64,000 nucleotides of DNA from assembly GCA_916048095.2 (NCBI GenBank), contig OU696592.1, positions 349,626 to 413,625 of the forward strand, given 5' to 3'. The DNA comes from Sacculina carcini. Lineage: Eukaryota > Arthropoda > Thecostraca > Sacculinidae. This document shows positions 42,858 to 56,216 of the stretch, in pieces; the stretch's first letter is position 1; each line of letters opens with the position of its first letter. A program made the position numbers and the translations under genes. The notes below the pieces were generated by a model. That model did no database searches. It was not told the DNA's origin and worked only from the letters and a program-made list of their open reading frames with translations.

Positions 42858-44776
42858 GATGACATACTTTTGAATGTTAAATGAATTATTTGTATAATCG
42901 TATGAGTTATTCATGCTGTTATTGACCCTATCAAATTTATTAATTATTAAATATGCACAGTAAATCATTATAATATGTCTGAAAGCCCTAATATCATCAT
43001 TCTCAAGGTACTGTTCTGCACTTCTGGGTAAAGTACAGTTTTGCATTCAATTATTGAGGTAATAATTATGTTTCCTTTTTAAACAACGTAAAACAGTGTC
43101 TTTTAAAATATCGAAAATGATATAACATTTATTTTTACACATTTTGTTTTTCCACCCAGAAATGAACGTACTATGATGCCTAAATTACGGTGAACATCTT
43201 AAGCATATTTTTTCAACATATATATTATCTGAAAGTATAAATACATAAGCACTGCAAATATACACATAAAAACTACAAATATACACACAAAAACTACAAA
43301 TATACACACAAACTTACTGCCCCTAATGAGACTACGAATCACAGTGGATCACATTATTCAGAGTGGCAATCTTGACCAGAAAAACGGGCATTCCTTCAGT
43401 GTAGGAACATACCGAATAACGAAATATATTTCACGTAAAAAAATGTATTAAAACACAAATAACTACATCAAAAAGATAATCATCCATAAAACCAGTTATC
43501 AAGAAAACATAAGTTTTTTTTTATAAAAAACTACTTGGCATGGTTTAGTTCAACTTGCCTTGTTCCGCTGACAATTTTTTCAAAATATATACAACAAAGA
43601 ATAGCGACTTTAAAAAAAATGGATCTTGAAAAACAATGGCTCAAAAACAGTATAATTCAAGTGGATTAACCAGCCGCTTATACCGGCAGGTCATTTCATA
43701 TACAAATGGTATTTGAACACACACATCTCTCGTACATCAATCATTTCCATCTTTCATAAAGCCTGTTATAAAAAAAATTGGTTTAAAAATACTTGGTTTT
43801 AATTAATCACTTATCCAACCAATTAACTCGATTTGTTCTGCTGACAACTTTTCCAAATCTGTACATCAAGAAACCAAATTCGAAACCAATTTTAATAACA
43901 TCATCGTTATTTTTATATAAAAAGCATGGTTTCATTTATAAAAATACAGTTTGTCAATCAATAAATTTGTTTTGTTCTGTTGACAATTTATTAAAAATCT
44001 CCACATCATTAAAGCCATCTTTCTAAAAAGGCTGGTTTTTTGACAAAAATAAACCTTGCCTAAAACACCGAGCCGGGATTCACTTTCAAGCAGTCTCCTG
44101 TGATATTTATCTTTGAAATGAGACACGCCAGGAGACACATTACTTCAATTAAGCTCGTTTTATGTACTAATATTCAACATCCTATAATAGTTGGATCTAC
44201 TAGCAACAATAATCGCATGAAATACGGAATTTGTCGCTAGTAGAACATATTTGATACTATGATGTCATCTGAGCGGAAAATTCCTCAAACTACATCAATA
44301 TATATAAACCAATATTGACCAGATTTTCTATGATAATTTTAGCGTTGCCATTATCAGATTAATATGGACAAATAATAATAACTTATGTATTGTTTTTGCT
44401 GATATCGACGTTAAGACACAGTAATTTAGCTTGATATATGCTTGATATCATTCTGTCCAAGACGTGTGGATTGTTCGGCGTGTTTGTTTCTCTGTTCCGT
44501 GTGTTTGTCTGTTTCTTATATTTCGTGTGTTGTTCCTCTTCTCATGATACACGTCAGTTTGTCATCTGACTCACATCTTGCTTGTATGATACGAAGAAAT
44601 CGTCTGATATCATCTACTTATACAGGAGATGCAAAATAATTACATGGGTAAGAAAAGCGTGAATTGGTATGCACAATATGTATTGACACGACGAGCGAGA
44701 ATAAATAGAATAAATAAGAGAGCAGTTGAGGAGGCTGATTGGCGAGAATCAAACTGCAGCGTGATATTGAGACAAA
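42858..44776. repeat. unit 8 distal block and unit 9 downstream spacer
   Basis: Conserved AT-rich block, three ACA-rich repeats (about 43256-43313), unit boundary at 43481, then the spacer downstream of long gene 9. It corresponds to 30783-32688 with scattered substitutions. Confidence 0.75.
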
Positions 44777-46213
44777 TCAGTTGTATCCGCGGTAAGTACG
44801 CTCCGGCTCCTCCGGCTCTTCATACGAGTTCCTCACTTGCTCAGCACGGTAGCTGCCGTCGTCTCCGTCATCAGACGGGTCTGGTGTCGGGTACTCGGTG
44901 GGAACCGGAGTGGGCAGGTGGTCTCCCTGAGCCTGGAAGCCGTTCTCATCGGCCACATACACAACACGGTACAGTTTGCCGTCAGAGCCGGTGTAGCTGT
45001 ACTGACCGGCCACCTCGAAGCTGCCTTCTTTGTCGTAGCCGCTGGCAGGCAATGCACGACCAGATTCCTCCATGGAAATACCGTTCTCGGTTTCAAACTG
45101 CATGTCGTATGAATGATCATCTCGCAGTTCAGCCGATTGTTTCAGAATGGCTATCGGCTCCTCGACGGTACGAACCTCTGGCTCGTATCGGTAACGTCTC
45201 TCTGGTTCCTCACGAACTTCCTCGTCTATTTCCTCTTCGGGAGCCTCGTATGTCTTGACGGCAGCTCGTGGCGCGGAGTAGCGTTCCTCTGGCTCTTCGC
45301 GTGTCTCTTCAACCTCCTCAGGCTGGACGTAGGTTCTTCGCAGGACAACTCGTGGTGCGCGATACCTTCGCTCGGCAGCCACCATTGCCAAGCAAACGGC
45401 TAAAACAATCTGATTCACAAAACAATCAATACCAGTGTTACCAATGTTACCAATGTTACCTATGTTCTGCTTGAATAAATTATAATATATTTTATTTATT
45501 CGCTTCATAGCGTATACCTGTGAGAAATTATCTTGGTAAATTACGCGGAATTATGTGAAGATATAGTTCGGGGGACTATATTTTCAATCTTTATAATAAT
45601 ACCCATCCTTTAGCTATGGAAATTAAATTAAAAGTTAATATATTTTGTGACGTAAAAAATTAACATTTATCAAGAATTATTTATGTAATTATATTTATAA
45701 TTTAATTATATCTTATCTTATTTATTATTTGATGGCAAATATATTTCAAAACTGTTGCAGCTCGCATTCTCCCTGTTAAAGCCGTTTGTGTATGAATTTT
45801 CGTACTCACAGTGATATTGAGGTTCTAATTATTATGCCTATTTCATACAATAAAATTATCAAATATAAATTTCTTGGTCTGTAGTCATTAGAGTGATTTT
45901 CATCGTGCCAAAAACACACTCGAAAGTGGCTGACTCACACAGTTGGTTTCAATTGGCCAACCTCCACGAGTGCTTATGCAAACAAATTATCTCCAACACG
46001 ACCAGGTACACAAATAATATATTAGTAATATATTTCGAATGAGGTAAATTGTATTAAAATTATAAGTAGATTAATCCGGCCTTGTTCTGGCAATACCGTT
46101 GATATAGATCATATAGTGCAATAAGTTAAGTAATTTCTGAAACACATGAAAGAAATGAGTTATGGCTGAAATAAGGCAAATGTTTGTTAAGTTGAACTCA
46201 CCAGCAGCTTCAT
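44777..46213 (-). CDS. cuticle protein gene 9, long form, RR-1
   Basis: Exon 1 coding 46202-46213 (M-K-L-L), intron of 792 bp, exon 2 44777-45409; 214 aa. It differs from gene 7 in the linker after the second module (EEEIDEEVREE for EEETVEEVREE) and in having TVEEP like the short genes. The intron is 17 bp shorter than in gene 7 because of a deletion near 45555. Promoter and upstream region are the same as in gene 7. Confidence 0.9.
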
Positions 46214-46261
46214 GTTGGAGGTGAAATTCGTGTTGTGTCGCGTCGAACAACTGACTGTGCT

Positions 46262-46296
46262 CACTGATTAGCAGCGGTGATGCCAGCTCTTTTATA
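46262..46296 (-). promoter_or_regulatory. core promoter of long gene 9
   Basis: TATAAAAG at 46296-46289 and TCAGTG initiator at 46267-46262, identical to gene 7. Confidence 0.8.
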
Positions 46297-47205
46297 CTGG
46301 CCTGTGAGGTGACAGTTGACCTTCAAGTCGAGCCTAGTAATCGTCCACCAGTCCTGTCCATGATCATTGTAATGCTACTACCAGCGCTACAACAGTTCAA
46401 ATCGACCACAACACCGTCCTCGCTGGAAGCCAGGAAATTATTTAACAGCCTGTATTTCACTGTTGAAAGGTTTTAAATCCCGTCAGGTTTCTGTCTCTAG
46501 AGCAGCTGTTTGGAGACGTTTCATACAGAATTTTTATGGTATTTTGCCTGTTTCACAACTTATAACATGAAATTGTAACAGTTTGTTTTGAAACAGTTTC
46601 AGTGTAAGTTCAGAAAACATCATATGAAGCTGAAAAGTGGAATTTACTGCTGAATTTCTGTTGACGCAGATTTATATGCAGAAATTCGGAATGTTAAAAC
46701 ATAAATGGATACATTAAATAATCACACAATAAATTTGAACTTATCAATTTTGAACAATATACTTCAATCCAGCGAATTCTCCAAATTATGCAGGATAATT
46801 TGTCAGCGCTCTGTTTCAGTATTATGCTAATGTTTTACTATCCAGATTAAAAACGAATGTTATGAAATCCTAGAACGGCGCTAATGTTTATTTGAGATTT
46901 TTTAAATTCACAACCGCATAAATTGAAAATTCATCTTCCACTTATATTAATATTTGCTAAAAATGGAATGTTCAGGCAAAATACCATAATGCATATATTA
47001 ACCAATTTTCCGGGATTTTTTCGGTTATAAAGCTATTTTGTTAATTCGTCAAAATATTGCCGATTTTATCCAAAAACGTTCATTACATAAATATATCATC
47101 ATCATCATGTATTTTGTCACCAACATATATTTTACAATATCTCTATGACAGGCACATACATATGCATGCGCTTTTTCATGTCGGCTCTTTACAATGATTA
47201 AAAAA
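46297..47205. other. upstream region specific to long genes, second copy
   Basis: Matches 34226-35134 with no difference that I could find by eye. No gene was seen. Confidence 0.6.
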
Positions 47206-47216
47206 CAACATACAAA

Positions 47217-47861
47217 ATGGATACTGCCATCACCACCCGTTCAGTGAATGATGTCCTAGCCGAAATGAAGACTGTTGCCATTATCCCCGTTTCCCGAGGG
47301 GTAAAGCGCGCTGAGTTAGTCAGTATGCACCAGGATGGTGATGAAGTTTTCAGATTTTTTGCGGCCCGAGTCAGAGAAAAAGCAGAAACTTGCGACTTCC
47401 AGGTCGTGCATACGTGCAGCTGTGGGCGTGTACATCATATTGACTACACTGACGCAACCATCCGTGATGTGTTACTGGCTGGCATAGCTGATACGGAAAT
47501 CCGACGTGAAGCACTGGTCATAGAAGCCCGCAACTCAAGTCGGCAAATGATGTCATTGGATTTGTTGAATGTAGTGATATGGCCAGGAACGCGCTTCCAC
47601 TAGCAAACCATTCTCATCTGCAATATCATCATTCAAACGTGCGACAAAAATCGCCACGCAAGAGCGAACAGCGCCGACATGGGCACCTGCCCCTGCAGAA
47701 CAACACAAGAAAGCCACCTGCCCAGACTGCAGCTGTCAATTCTTGGTGTATGCTCAGACACCACGGAGCTGGAACCGGTAACCGCACACACATTGCAAGG
47801 AGTGCTATTTAGCCAGGCGGCGTCGTGGTCGTAATAGAAACAGTCCAACCACCTCTAACTC
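47217..47861 (+). pseudogene. gag: Gag remnant, copy 2
   Basis: Capsid-like frame to 47603, then the CPDC/CKEC end in another frame with the same internal stop as copy 1. Confidence 0.65.
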
Positions 47862-47892
47862 CGTTACTGTTGACTGTGGTGAAATTGTTCAG

Positions 47893-48732
47893 GTGACTTC
47901 TATGGAATCTTCCCGTACGCAGTACCCACCAGTGTGCAACGCTCAAATGCTGTGTCTCCAGCATCACATCTTCACTAACAATTGGTGGAAGCGTGGGAAA
48001 TTTGCCAAGCACCCAACAGTACAGGTACGCATCTGGGTTGACTACACAGCCCCAGGCGCGCGCACCCCACCAGTCCAGCCCCCATCTGCCAATGTTGAGG
48101 CCATATCTGATAGCGGTGCACAGTCAGACGTCTGGTCATTGAATCAGCTCCTGCAGCATGGTTTCGCCCTAGATGATCTTCGTCCGGTGACACTCACACT
48201 CCAAGCTGCAAGCAAGTCAGGCATTTCAATAGAGGGCGCGTTCTTCGGTATCATTGAGGGTCGGGACCCCGAGAGTAAACAAATGACCTGCCGGGCCATG
48301 ATATTTGTGAGCCGTGATGTACACAGATTTTTCATGTCCCATGACACACTGCTCGCACTGGGAGCACTACCACCCAACTGCCCCACCATAGGTGGCGCTG
48401 ATCCGACTGTGTCATCCCATGCACGACTGTCCACGAGTGTAATCAAGGCCGGAAGTTTCGACCATCAGGCGGCTGACGACACCAACGATCGCTGCACATG
48501 TCCTCGACGTCAACGCCCGCCGGAGCGCCCGATGCGTCTGCCGTTTCCGTGCACGCCAGAGAATAACGGCAAAATGCAAACCTGGCTTCTAGAACGCTAC
48601 TCTGCGTCCACGTTCAACACGTGCCCGCGTCGCCTACTGCCGACGATGGACGGACCGCCGGTGGAGATTCATGTGGATGAAGATGTCGTGCCTCGAGCCT
48701 GCCATACGGCCCCGCCGATACCGATACACTGA
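47893..48732 (+). pseudogene. retropepsin-like protease region, copy 2
   Basis: 279 codons with DSGAQ. One amino-acid difference from copy 1 (F for L in STFNTCPRR). Confidence 0.6.
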
Positions 48733-48812
48733 CAGGACCAAGTACACCGGGATCTACTGCGTGACGAAGCCCTCGGCGTTGTCGAACGCATTCCTTATGG
48801 TGAGCCATTATC

Positions 48813-51593
48813 TTGGTGCCACAGGATGGTTGTCACTCGCAAACAAGTTGGCACTCCAAGTCGCACCGTGGACCTGTCACCGCTAAAACGCGTTTGCAGG
48901 CGAGAGTCCTTTGCCACCGAATCACCGTTCCACCTTGCGCGCAGAGTACCAGGCCACACATGGAAGACGGTGACCGATGCCTGGAACGGGTACCACTCGG
49001 CACCGTTGCGGGACGCCGATAAATATCTCACCACATTCATTACACCATTCGGCAGATGGCGCAAAACATCGAGCTCCACAATGCTTCCTTTCGTCCGGTG
49101 ACGGGTATAATCGCCGCTTTGACGCCATCCTGGCCGACTTCGAACACAAGGAGCGGTGCGTTGATGACACTATTTTCCATGATGAAGATTTGACAGCACA
49201 TTGGTGGCGCACGATCGACTTCCTGAATACCGTCGGCAACGCAGGGATTGTGCTCAATCCGAAAAAGTTCCAGTTCGCTAGACGCGACGTGGAATTCGCT
49301 GGATTCCGCATCACGAACACCTTCATCGAACCTTTGACCAAATATATCGAGGCAATCAGCGAGTTTCCGACACCCACCTCCACGACGGACATTCGGAGTT
49401 GGTTCGGGCTGATCACTCAAGTCAGTAACTACGCTCAACTCAGAGACACCATGGCTCCATTTCGACCATTCCTGAATCCGAAGCATCACTTTTTCTGGAA
49501 CCAGGACTTAGAGGCCGCATTCCAGACGTCGAAAAGAGCGATTATCGCAGCTATCCAAGAGGGTGTAAAAATATTCGACATGAAGATACCGACCTGTCTC
49601 CGGCCAGACTGGTCCGCTCTTGTTATCGGGTACTTCTTGCTGCAGAAGCACTGTCGGTGCAAATCAGACACGCCTGACTGCTGCGTTGACGGATGGCGTG
49701 TCGTGCTGGCCGGGTCGTGGTTCCTCTCAAACGCAGAATCGTGGTACGCCCCCATTCAGGGCGAAGCACTAGCTGTCGCGTGGAGTCTTGAAGAGACTCG
49801 ATTTTTCACCCAAGGCTGCTCTAATCTCATGGTGGTCACGGACCATAAGCCACTGACGAAAATCTTCGGCGACCGTACCCTAGACAAAATCACCAACACT
49901 CGACTGTTTCGTCTGAAACAGCGCAACCTGCCCTGGCATTTCCAGATCCGTCACATGCCGGGGAAGACCAACCTGGCAGCGGACGCCACGTCGCGTAAAC
50001 CATCAGCATCTGCAGAAGTAAGCCAACTGGACGTCGCCGACCAGACCGAGCACGCCCTCGCAGCCAATATCCGACGCGAGGCATCGGACTTCATGGCCAT
50101 CTCGTGGTCTAAGATCGTTGCAGAAACCCAAGCAGACTTCTACATGCGCGCCCTAGCGAAGACTATCACGGACAGATTCCCAGACGAAATCAGAGATGCC
50201 CCCCATGCGGCTCCGTTCTGGGAATATCGCAACGCTCTTTACGTCATGGACGGCGCCATCCTCTACAAAGATCGCGTCGTAGTCCCTCCGTCCCTCCGAC
50301 ATGCAGTCTTGGCCAACCTCCTCGCGGCCCATCAAGGCACGTCCCAGATGGAACTGCAACCACGCGACGTGGTTTTCTGGCCAGGCATCACCGATGATAG
50401 CCACGCGATTACAACCGCAACGCGCCATCACTGTCCCGCTTACCTGCAACAGCTACCCCGCCGCCGTCCACGCCATTTGAGTCCTTGTACGCCATTTGAG
50501 TCCTTGTACGCCGATTACTTTGACTACGCCGGACACCACTATTTGGTCATCGGCGATCGTCTATCCGGCTGGTCGGAAGTGTTTGGATGCCCAACTGGAT
50601 CGTCTGGTGTCGGTGCTGCCGGCCTCATCCAATGTCTGCGGGCGTGTTTCGCTACGTTTGGGGTGCCGGAGGAAATGTCGAGCGATGGAGGTCCTGAATT
50701 CTCGGCGGCCGCCACGCGGGTCTTCCTGGAGAAATGGGGAGTCAGGCATCGCGTCTCATCTGCCTACAATGCGTCTTCAAATGGTCGTGCTGAAGTGGCA
50801 GTGAAGACCACGAAGAGGCTACTGCGGTCCCATGCCGGTCCTACAGGCACGCTTAACAACGACAGTTTCCTCCGCGCCAATCTTGCAGCTGCGAAATACA
50901 CCTGACCCCGATTGCGACATATCGCCCGCACAAATCGTCTTCGGTAGGCCCTTAAGTGATTCTCTTTCGTTTATCAGCAAGCTGGGGAAATTCTCCAATC
51001 CCTACATCCGCCGAGCCTGGCGTGAAGCCTGGAGTTTGAAGGAGCTGTCGCTGCGCACTCGGTACACCCGGTCACAGGAGGCCCTGAACAGCCAGAGCCG
51101 CCCAGCTCGACCCCTCAAGATAGGTGATCGGTGCTTCATCCAGAACTGCGCTGGCGCTCAGCCCAGACGATGGGACCGCACCGGGATAGTTACAGAGCTA
51201 CATGCCTTCGACAAATACACGGTGAAGGTCGATGGGTCCGGCCTGTGTGACGACGCGCAACCGACGTCACCTCCGCGCCTACATACCGGTGAGCACCGGA
51301 ATCGGTATTCCCGCAGTCCGTCCAGCTTGGCACGACCCTTTGCAATCGACACCGACCGACCAGTGACCGCCGCCCTCGGCCAGCTCCACATCGCCGCCGA
51401 CGCCGACTTCTGCCAGCTCCACATCGCCGCCGACGCCACCCTTGGCCAGCTCTGCACCGCCGCCGACACCACTCCGAGCTGCATCGGCCTTGTCGCCACC
51501 CCCATCCCCACCTGCATCTGCTTCGACGCCGACGCAGTCCGGCCCGGTACCGCCCCGCATCCGACGCCCGGACCGCCCTCGTCGCACGACTAA
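48813..51593 (+). pseudogene. pol: reverse transcriptase-RNase H-integrase remnant, copy 2
   Basis: Same domains and the same frame changes as copy 1, including the 19-bp tandem duplication at about 50473-50511. The 642-codon frame at 48977-50905 encodes the same protein as its partner. A silent A-to-G change near 49408 is one of the few differences. Confidence 0.75.
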
Positions 51594-51661
51594 GAAGCCC
51601 GCCTGGCAAGAGTCGGGTGATTGGATCATGTGAAGCAGCCCCTGACACCCGACTGGGGGGA

Positions 51662-52239
51662 TGTACAGTATTTCCGCCTAACTTGAGTCTGTATATATTT
51701 CCGCCTAATTGGCAACTCTGAGTCCGGTGTGCCAGTTCTGTTTCCCGGCTAGTGCCTTTTCTCGGTGTAGTGATATTGCGATCATCAGTCATATATGAAT
51801 AATGTGTCGCTAGATGTCGCAGCCAGTGTAGAACGGACGATCCCGCATGACACTTGATCCAAGGGGTGGCCTTGCCTTTGGCAGCTAGAGAAAATTGAGC
51901 AGTGTGCGCTGGGCAGTGCTTGAGTCGTGGTCCCACTCCAATCGTAGTGACATATGTGTGTTTCATTGTGTACAATTTGTGTTCAATTTGTGTTCAATTT
52001 GTGTAATCTTTGGCGTGTTGTGAACTTGAGCGGTGTTTAATAAATCGTCCACCCAAACACTCGGTATGAAGTTGCTTATCATATATAATCCATTTAAATG
52101 TTATCTATAATATGATACATGTAGTACATCTGAATATATATAACATCCTATATATATATATTAATCGTGATTCGTTTTGCCATACAGATATTCGTTGACA
52201 TTGTTGTGATATAAAAGCGATTCACAAGCAACAAGTTTT
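51662..52239 (+). repeat. 3' LTR and right flank, copy 2
   Basis: Same start as 39591. It contains a local expansion (GTGTTCAATTT repeated) absent from copy 1 and about fifteen other differences. Confidence 0.6.
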
Positions 52240-53418
52240 TCTTCAACTTTCAAAAAATGGATCTTAAAAAACAATGGCTCAAAAACAGTATAATTCAAGT
52301 GGTTTAACCAGCCGCTTATACCGGCAGGTCATTTCAAATACAAATGGTATTTGAACACACACATCTCTCGTACATCAATCATTTCCATCTTTCATAAAGC
52401 CTGTTTAAAAAAAATGGTTTCGCTTAAAAATATTTGATTTAAGCAAATCACTTGTCCAACCAATTAACTCGATTTGTTCTGCTGACAACTTTTCCAAATC
52501 TGTACATCAACAAACCAAATTCAAAACCAATTTTTAAAACATCATTGCTATTTATATATAAAAACCATGGTTTCCTTTATATAAAAAAACAGTTTGTCAA
52601 TCAATTAATTTGTTTTGATCTGTTGACAATTTATTAAAAATATCCACATCATTAAAGCCATCTTTCTGAAAAGGCTGGTTTTTTGACAAAAAAACCTTGC
52701 CTAAAACACCGAGCCGGGATGCACTTTCAAGCAGTCTCCTGTGATATTTATCTTTGAAATGAGACACGCCAGGAGACACATAACTTCAATTAAGCTCGTT
52801 TTATGTACAAATATTCAACATCCGATAATAATTGGATCTACTAGCAACAATAATCGCATGAAATACGGAATTTGTCGCTAGTAGAGCATATATGATACTA
52901 TGATGCCATCTGAGCGGAAATTTCCTCAAACTACATCAATGTTTATAAACCAATATTGACCAGATTTTATATGATAATTTTTAGTGTTGCCATCATCACA
53001 TTAATCTGGACAATTAATAATAACTTATGTATTGTTTTTGCTGATATCGACGTTAAGACACAGTAATTTAGCTTGATATATGTTTGATATCATTCTGTCC
53101 AAGACGTGTGGATTGTTCGGCATGTTTGTTCCTCTGTTCCGTGTGTTTGTCTGTTTCTTCTATTTCGTGTGTTGTTCCTCTTCTCATGATACACGTCAGT
53201 TTATCATCTGACTCACGTCTTGCTTGTATGATAAGACGAAATCGTCTGATATCATCTACTTAAACAGGAGATGCAAAATAATTACATGGATAAGAAAAGC
53301 GTGAATTAGTATGCACAATATGTATTGACACGACGAGCGAGAATAAATAGAATAAATAAGAGAGCAGTTGAGGAGGCTGATTGGCGAGAATCAAACTGCA
53401 GCGTGATATTGAGACAAA
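52240..53418. repeat. array unit 10, downstream spacer of gene 10
   Basis: Same truncated start as unit 8. The CTACTAGC/GCTAGTAG inverted repeat and 3' UTR portion are present. Confidence 0.8.
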
Positions 53419-54234
53419 TTAGTTGTATCCGCGGTAAGTACGCTCCGGCTCCTCCGGCTCTTCATACGAGTTCCTCACTTGCTCAGCACGGTAGCTGCCG
53501 TCGTCTCCGTCATCAGACGGGTCTGGTGTCGGGTACTCGGTGGGAACCGGAGTGGGCAGGTGGTCTCCCTGAGCCTGGAAACCGTTCTCATCGGCCACAT
53601 ACACAACACGGTACAGTTTGCCGTCAGAGCCGGTGTAGCTGTACTGACCGGCCACCTCGAAGCTGCCTTCTTTGTCGTAGCCGCTGGCAGGCAATGCACG
53701 ACCAGATTCCTCCATGTAAATACCGTTCTCGGTTTCAAACTGCATGTCGTATGAATGATCATCTCGCAGTTCAGCCGATTGTTTCAGAATGGCTATCGGC
53801 TCCTCGACGGTACGAACCTCTGGCTCGTATCGGTAACGTCTCTCTGGTTCCTCACGAACTTCCTCGGGAGTCTCGTATGTCTTGCTCACTTCAACGCGAG
53901 GTGCTGAGTATCTTCTCTCGGCAACAGCCAGCACCACACAGGCGGCAATGATAAACTGTTCATATCAACACACACAACACCATTAGATCACATCACATCA
54001 ACACACAACAGTGCACTTCATACAGATTAGTACAAATAAGCAGATTAATTCACTGATAAAATGAGGTTGTTTTTTTAGTTAGGCACTGTAAAATATATTA
54101 TATAATTTTGCTCTGAAACGTGTTATTTTCAAATGAATATGTCTATACATGAGCCTACATGAATATGAATGTCACACATGAACTCACGAACACTATTATC
54201 TGGAGCAAAGTGAAGTGTCACTCACCAGTTTCAT
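53419..54234 (-). CDS. cuticle protein gene 10, short form, RR-1
   Basis: Exon 1 coding 54226-54234, exon 2 53419-53955; 181 aa. Private changes V25E (PRVEVSK) and S83Y (NGIYMEES). E174 as in gene 4 and the long forms. It is the only gene whose class B upstream region is complete: 560 bp of class B sequence are followed by class A-type sequence again. Confidence 0.93.
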
Positions 54235-54266
54235 GATGATGTGAGTGTTAGCGAGTGTCACACGAT

Positions 54267-54302
54267 ACTGCTGCCATACACAATCAGTCGGCCTGTTATA
54301 TA
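54267..54302 (-). promoter_or_regulatory. core promoter of gene 10
   Basis: TATATAA at 54302-54296 and CAGT at 54270-54267. The CCAAT motif is present about 105 bp upstream. Confidence 0.75.
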
Positions 54303-54433
54303 GCGACACATCCACCTCGCTCAGCTCACTGCTCCTGCCATGTCCTTGAGAGTGCTTCATCAGCTGAGTCCATGACATCCATCCATTTCCTCATATCTTG
54401 TTCTGATTGGCGCAGCTTATGCCGCAAAAATTT

Positions 54434-54995
54434 GCTTAGTTTATACGCTGTTAATGCATTATATTGTGTGAAACTGCATATATTTATTACTAATATATTA
54501 CACTAAAGTGCTAAATTAAAAAAGTATAGGTTTATTTTATTACATATATCTTAATGTCTTTATTGAATCTCCGAATTATAATTTTTATACCTTAACAACC
54601 ATATATATATATAAACCATCTTGCATTTGTGTGTGCTGAGATTGCATGCGAACATACACGTATGCAACGAGCGTTTGCAGAGCTCAGCAGTGTATGCAAA
54701 TGCACAGTGGCGGACAAAGTACGTAGCAAAACGAAGCGTTTAAATAAGTACATAGTTGTGTATGTGCTTCTTCCGGAAGCGTTCTATGAGTCTGTATATA
54801 TAGCCTACAAATATTGTGTTTGTTATTCATGTAGACGGTTTATATCAGTGCTTTTTCACATTGATTATATCCATCGTGTCAGTCAGTGGAGCAATTGTTC
54901 GAAATTTCACTGTGAGAATGTCACCGTATCAACGTATTCTGCAAACTGTACTTGCGAAAATCTGCAGGCGTTGTGATCTGAGATGCCACTTCAAA
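54434..54995. other. class B insert upstream of gene 10
   Basis: About 560 bp between GCCGCAAAAATTTGC and TTCAAAATACCGAT, which are nearly adjacent in class A units. It is either an insertion here or a deletion in class A. It contains a 115-codon plus-strand ORF (54629-54976) with no recognised domain and no conservation that could be tested. Confidence 0.55.
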
Positions 54996-56216
54996 ATACC
55001 GATTGGTTAAAAAAAGAAGTTTTTGCCAAAAGGTTTCGACCAAGAAAACACATTCTTTTTGTTTTTTTAAGGGACATGAATTGAAAACTTGTAGAAATTA
55101 AATTATTCTAAATTAAATTGAAATTAAATTGTAGAAATTAGTATTTTTGAATGTTAAATGATATGTTTTTATAATCGTATGAGATATTCATGGTGTTAGT
55201 GGTCCTATCAAATTGTAAAATTATTAAATATGCACAATAAATCATCATACGAGTAATATGTCTGAAAGTCCTAATATTATTGTTTGCACGGTACTGTGCT
55301 GCACTTCTAGGTAAAGTTTGCATTCAACTAATGAATGAATAATTATGTAATAATCAGGGCTTGCAAACCTTTGTTTTACGTTAAAAACAACGTAAAACAA
55401 TGTCTTTTAAAATATCAAAAAATATATAACTTTTATTTTTACACATTACCTTTTTCCACCCAGAAATGAACGTACTATGATGCCTAAATTACGGTGAACA
55501 TCTTAAGCATATTTTTTCAACATATATATTATTTGGAAGTATAAATACATAAGCACTGCAAATATGCACATAAAAACTACAAATATACACACACAAACTA
55601 CATATATACACACACAAACTACAAATATACACACAAAGTTACTGCCCCTAATGAGACTACGAATAAAATTGGATCACATTATTCAGAGTGGCAATCATGA
55701 CCAAAAAAACCGGGCATTCCTTCAGTGTAGGAACGTACCGAATAACGAAATATATTTCACGTAAAAAATGTATTAAAACACAAATTACTACATCAAAGAG
55801 ATAATCATCCATAAAACCAGTTATCAAGAAAACATAAGTTTTTTTATAAAAAACTACTTGGCATGATTTAGCTCAACTTGCCTTGTTCCGCTGACAATTT
55901 TTTCAAAATATCTACATCAAGGAATATCGACTTTCAAAAAATGGATCTTGAAAAACAATGGCTCAAAAACAGTATAATTCAATTGGTTTAACCAACCGCT
56001 TATACCGGCAGGTCATTTCATATACAAATGGTATTTGAACACACACATCTCTCGTACATCAATCATTTCCATCTTTCATAAAGCCTGTTTTAAAAAAATT
56101 GGTTTAAAAATACTTGGTTTTAATAAATCACTTATCCAACCAATAAACTCAATTTGTTCTGCTGACAACTTTTCCAAATCTGTACATCAAAGAAACCAAA
56201 TTCAAAACCAATTTTA
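54996..56216. repeat. unit 10 distal block and start of unit 11 spacer
   Basis: Diverged version of the conserved upstream block. Only three or four decayed copies of the 14-bp repeat (55089-55140) are present. An ACA-rich minisatellite lies at about 55558-55637. The unit boundary is at 55806 and the spacer of unit 11 runs to the LINE insertion at 56217. Confidence 0.7.

Larger units (their letters stand above)
47206..52239 (+). mobile_element. 5'-truncated Ty3/gypsy element, copy 2
   Basis: Same structure, same truncation and same breaks as the copy at 35135-40164. The two were therefore made by duplication of the host segment and not by two transpositions. PPT at 51652-51661, LTR from 51662. 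Confidence 0.8.
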
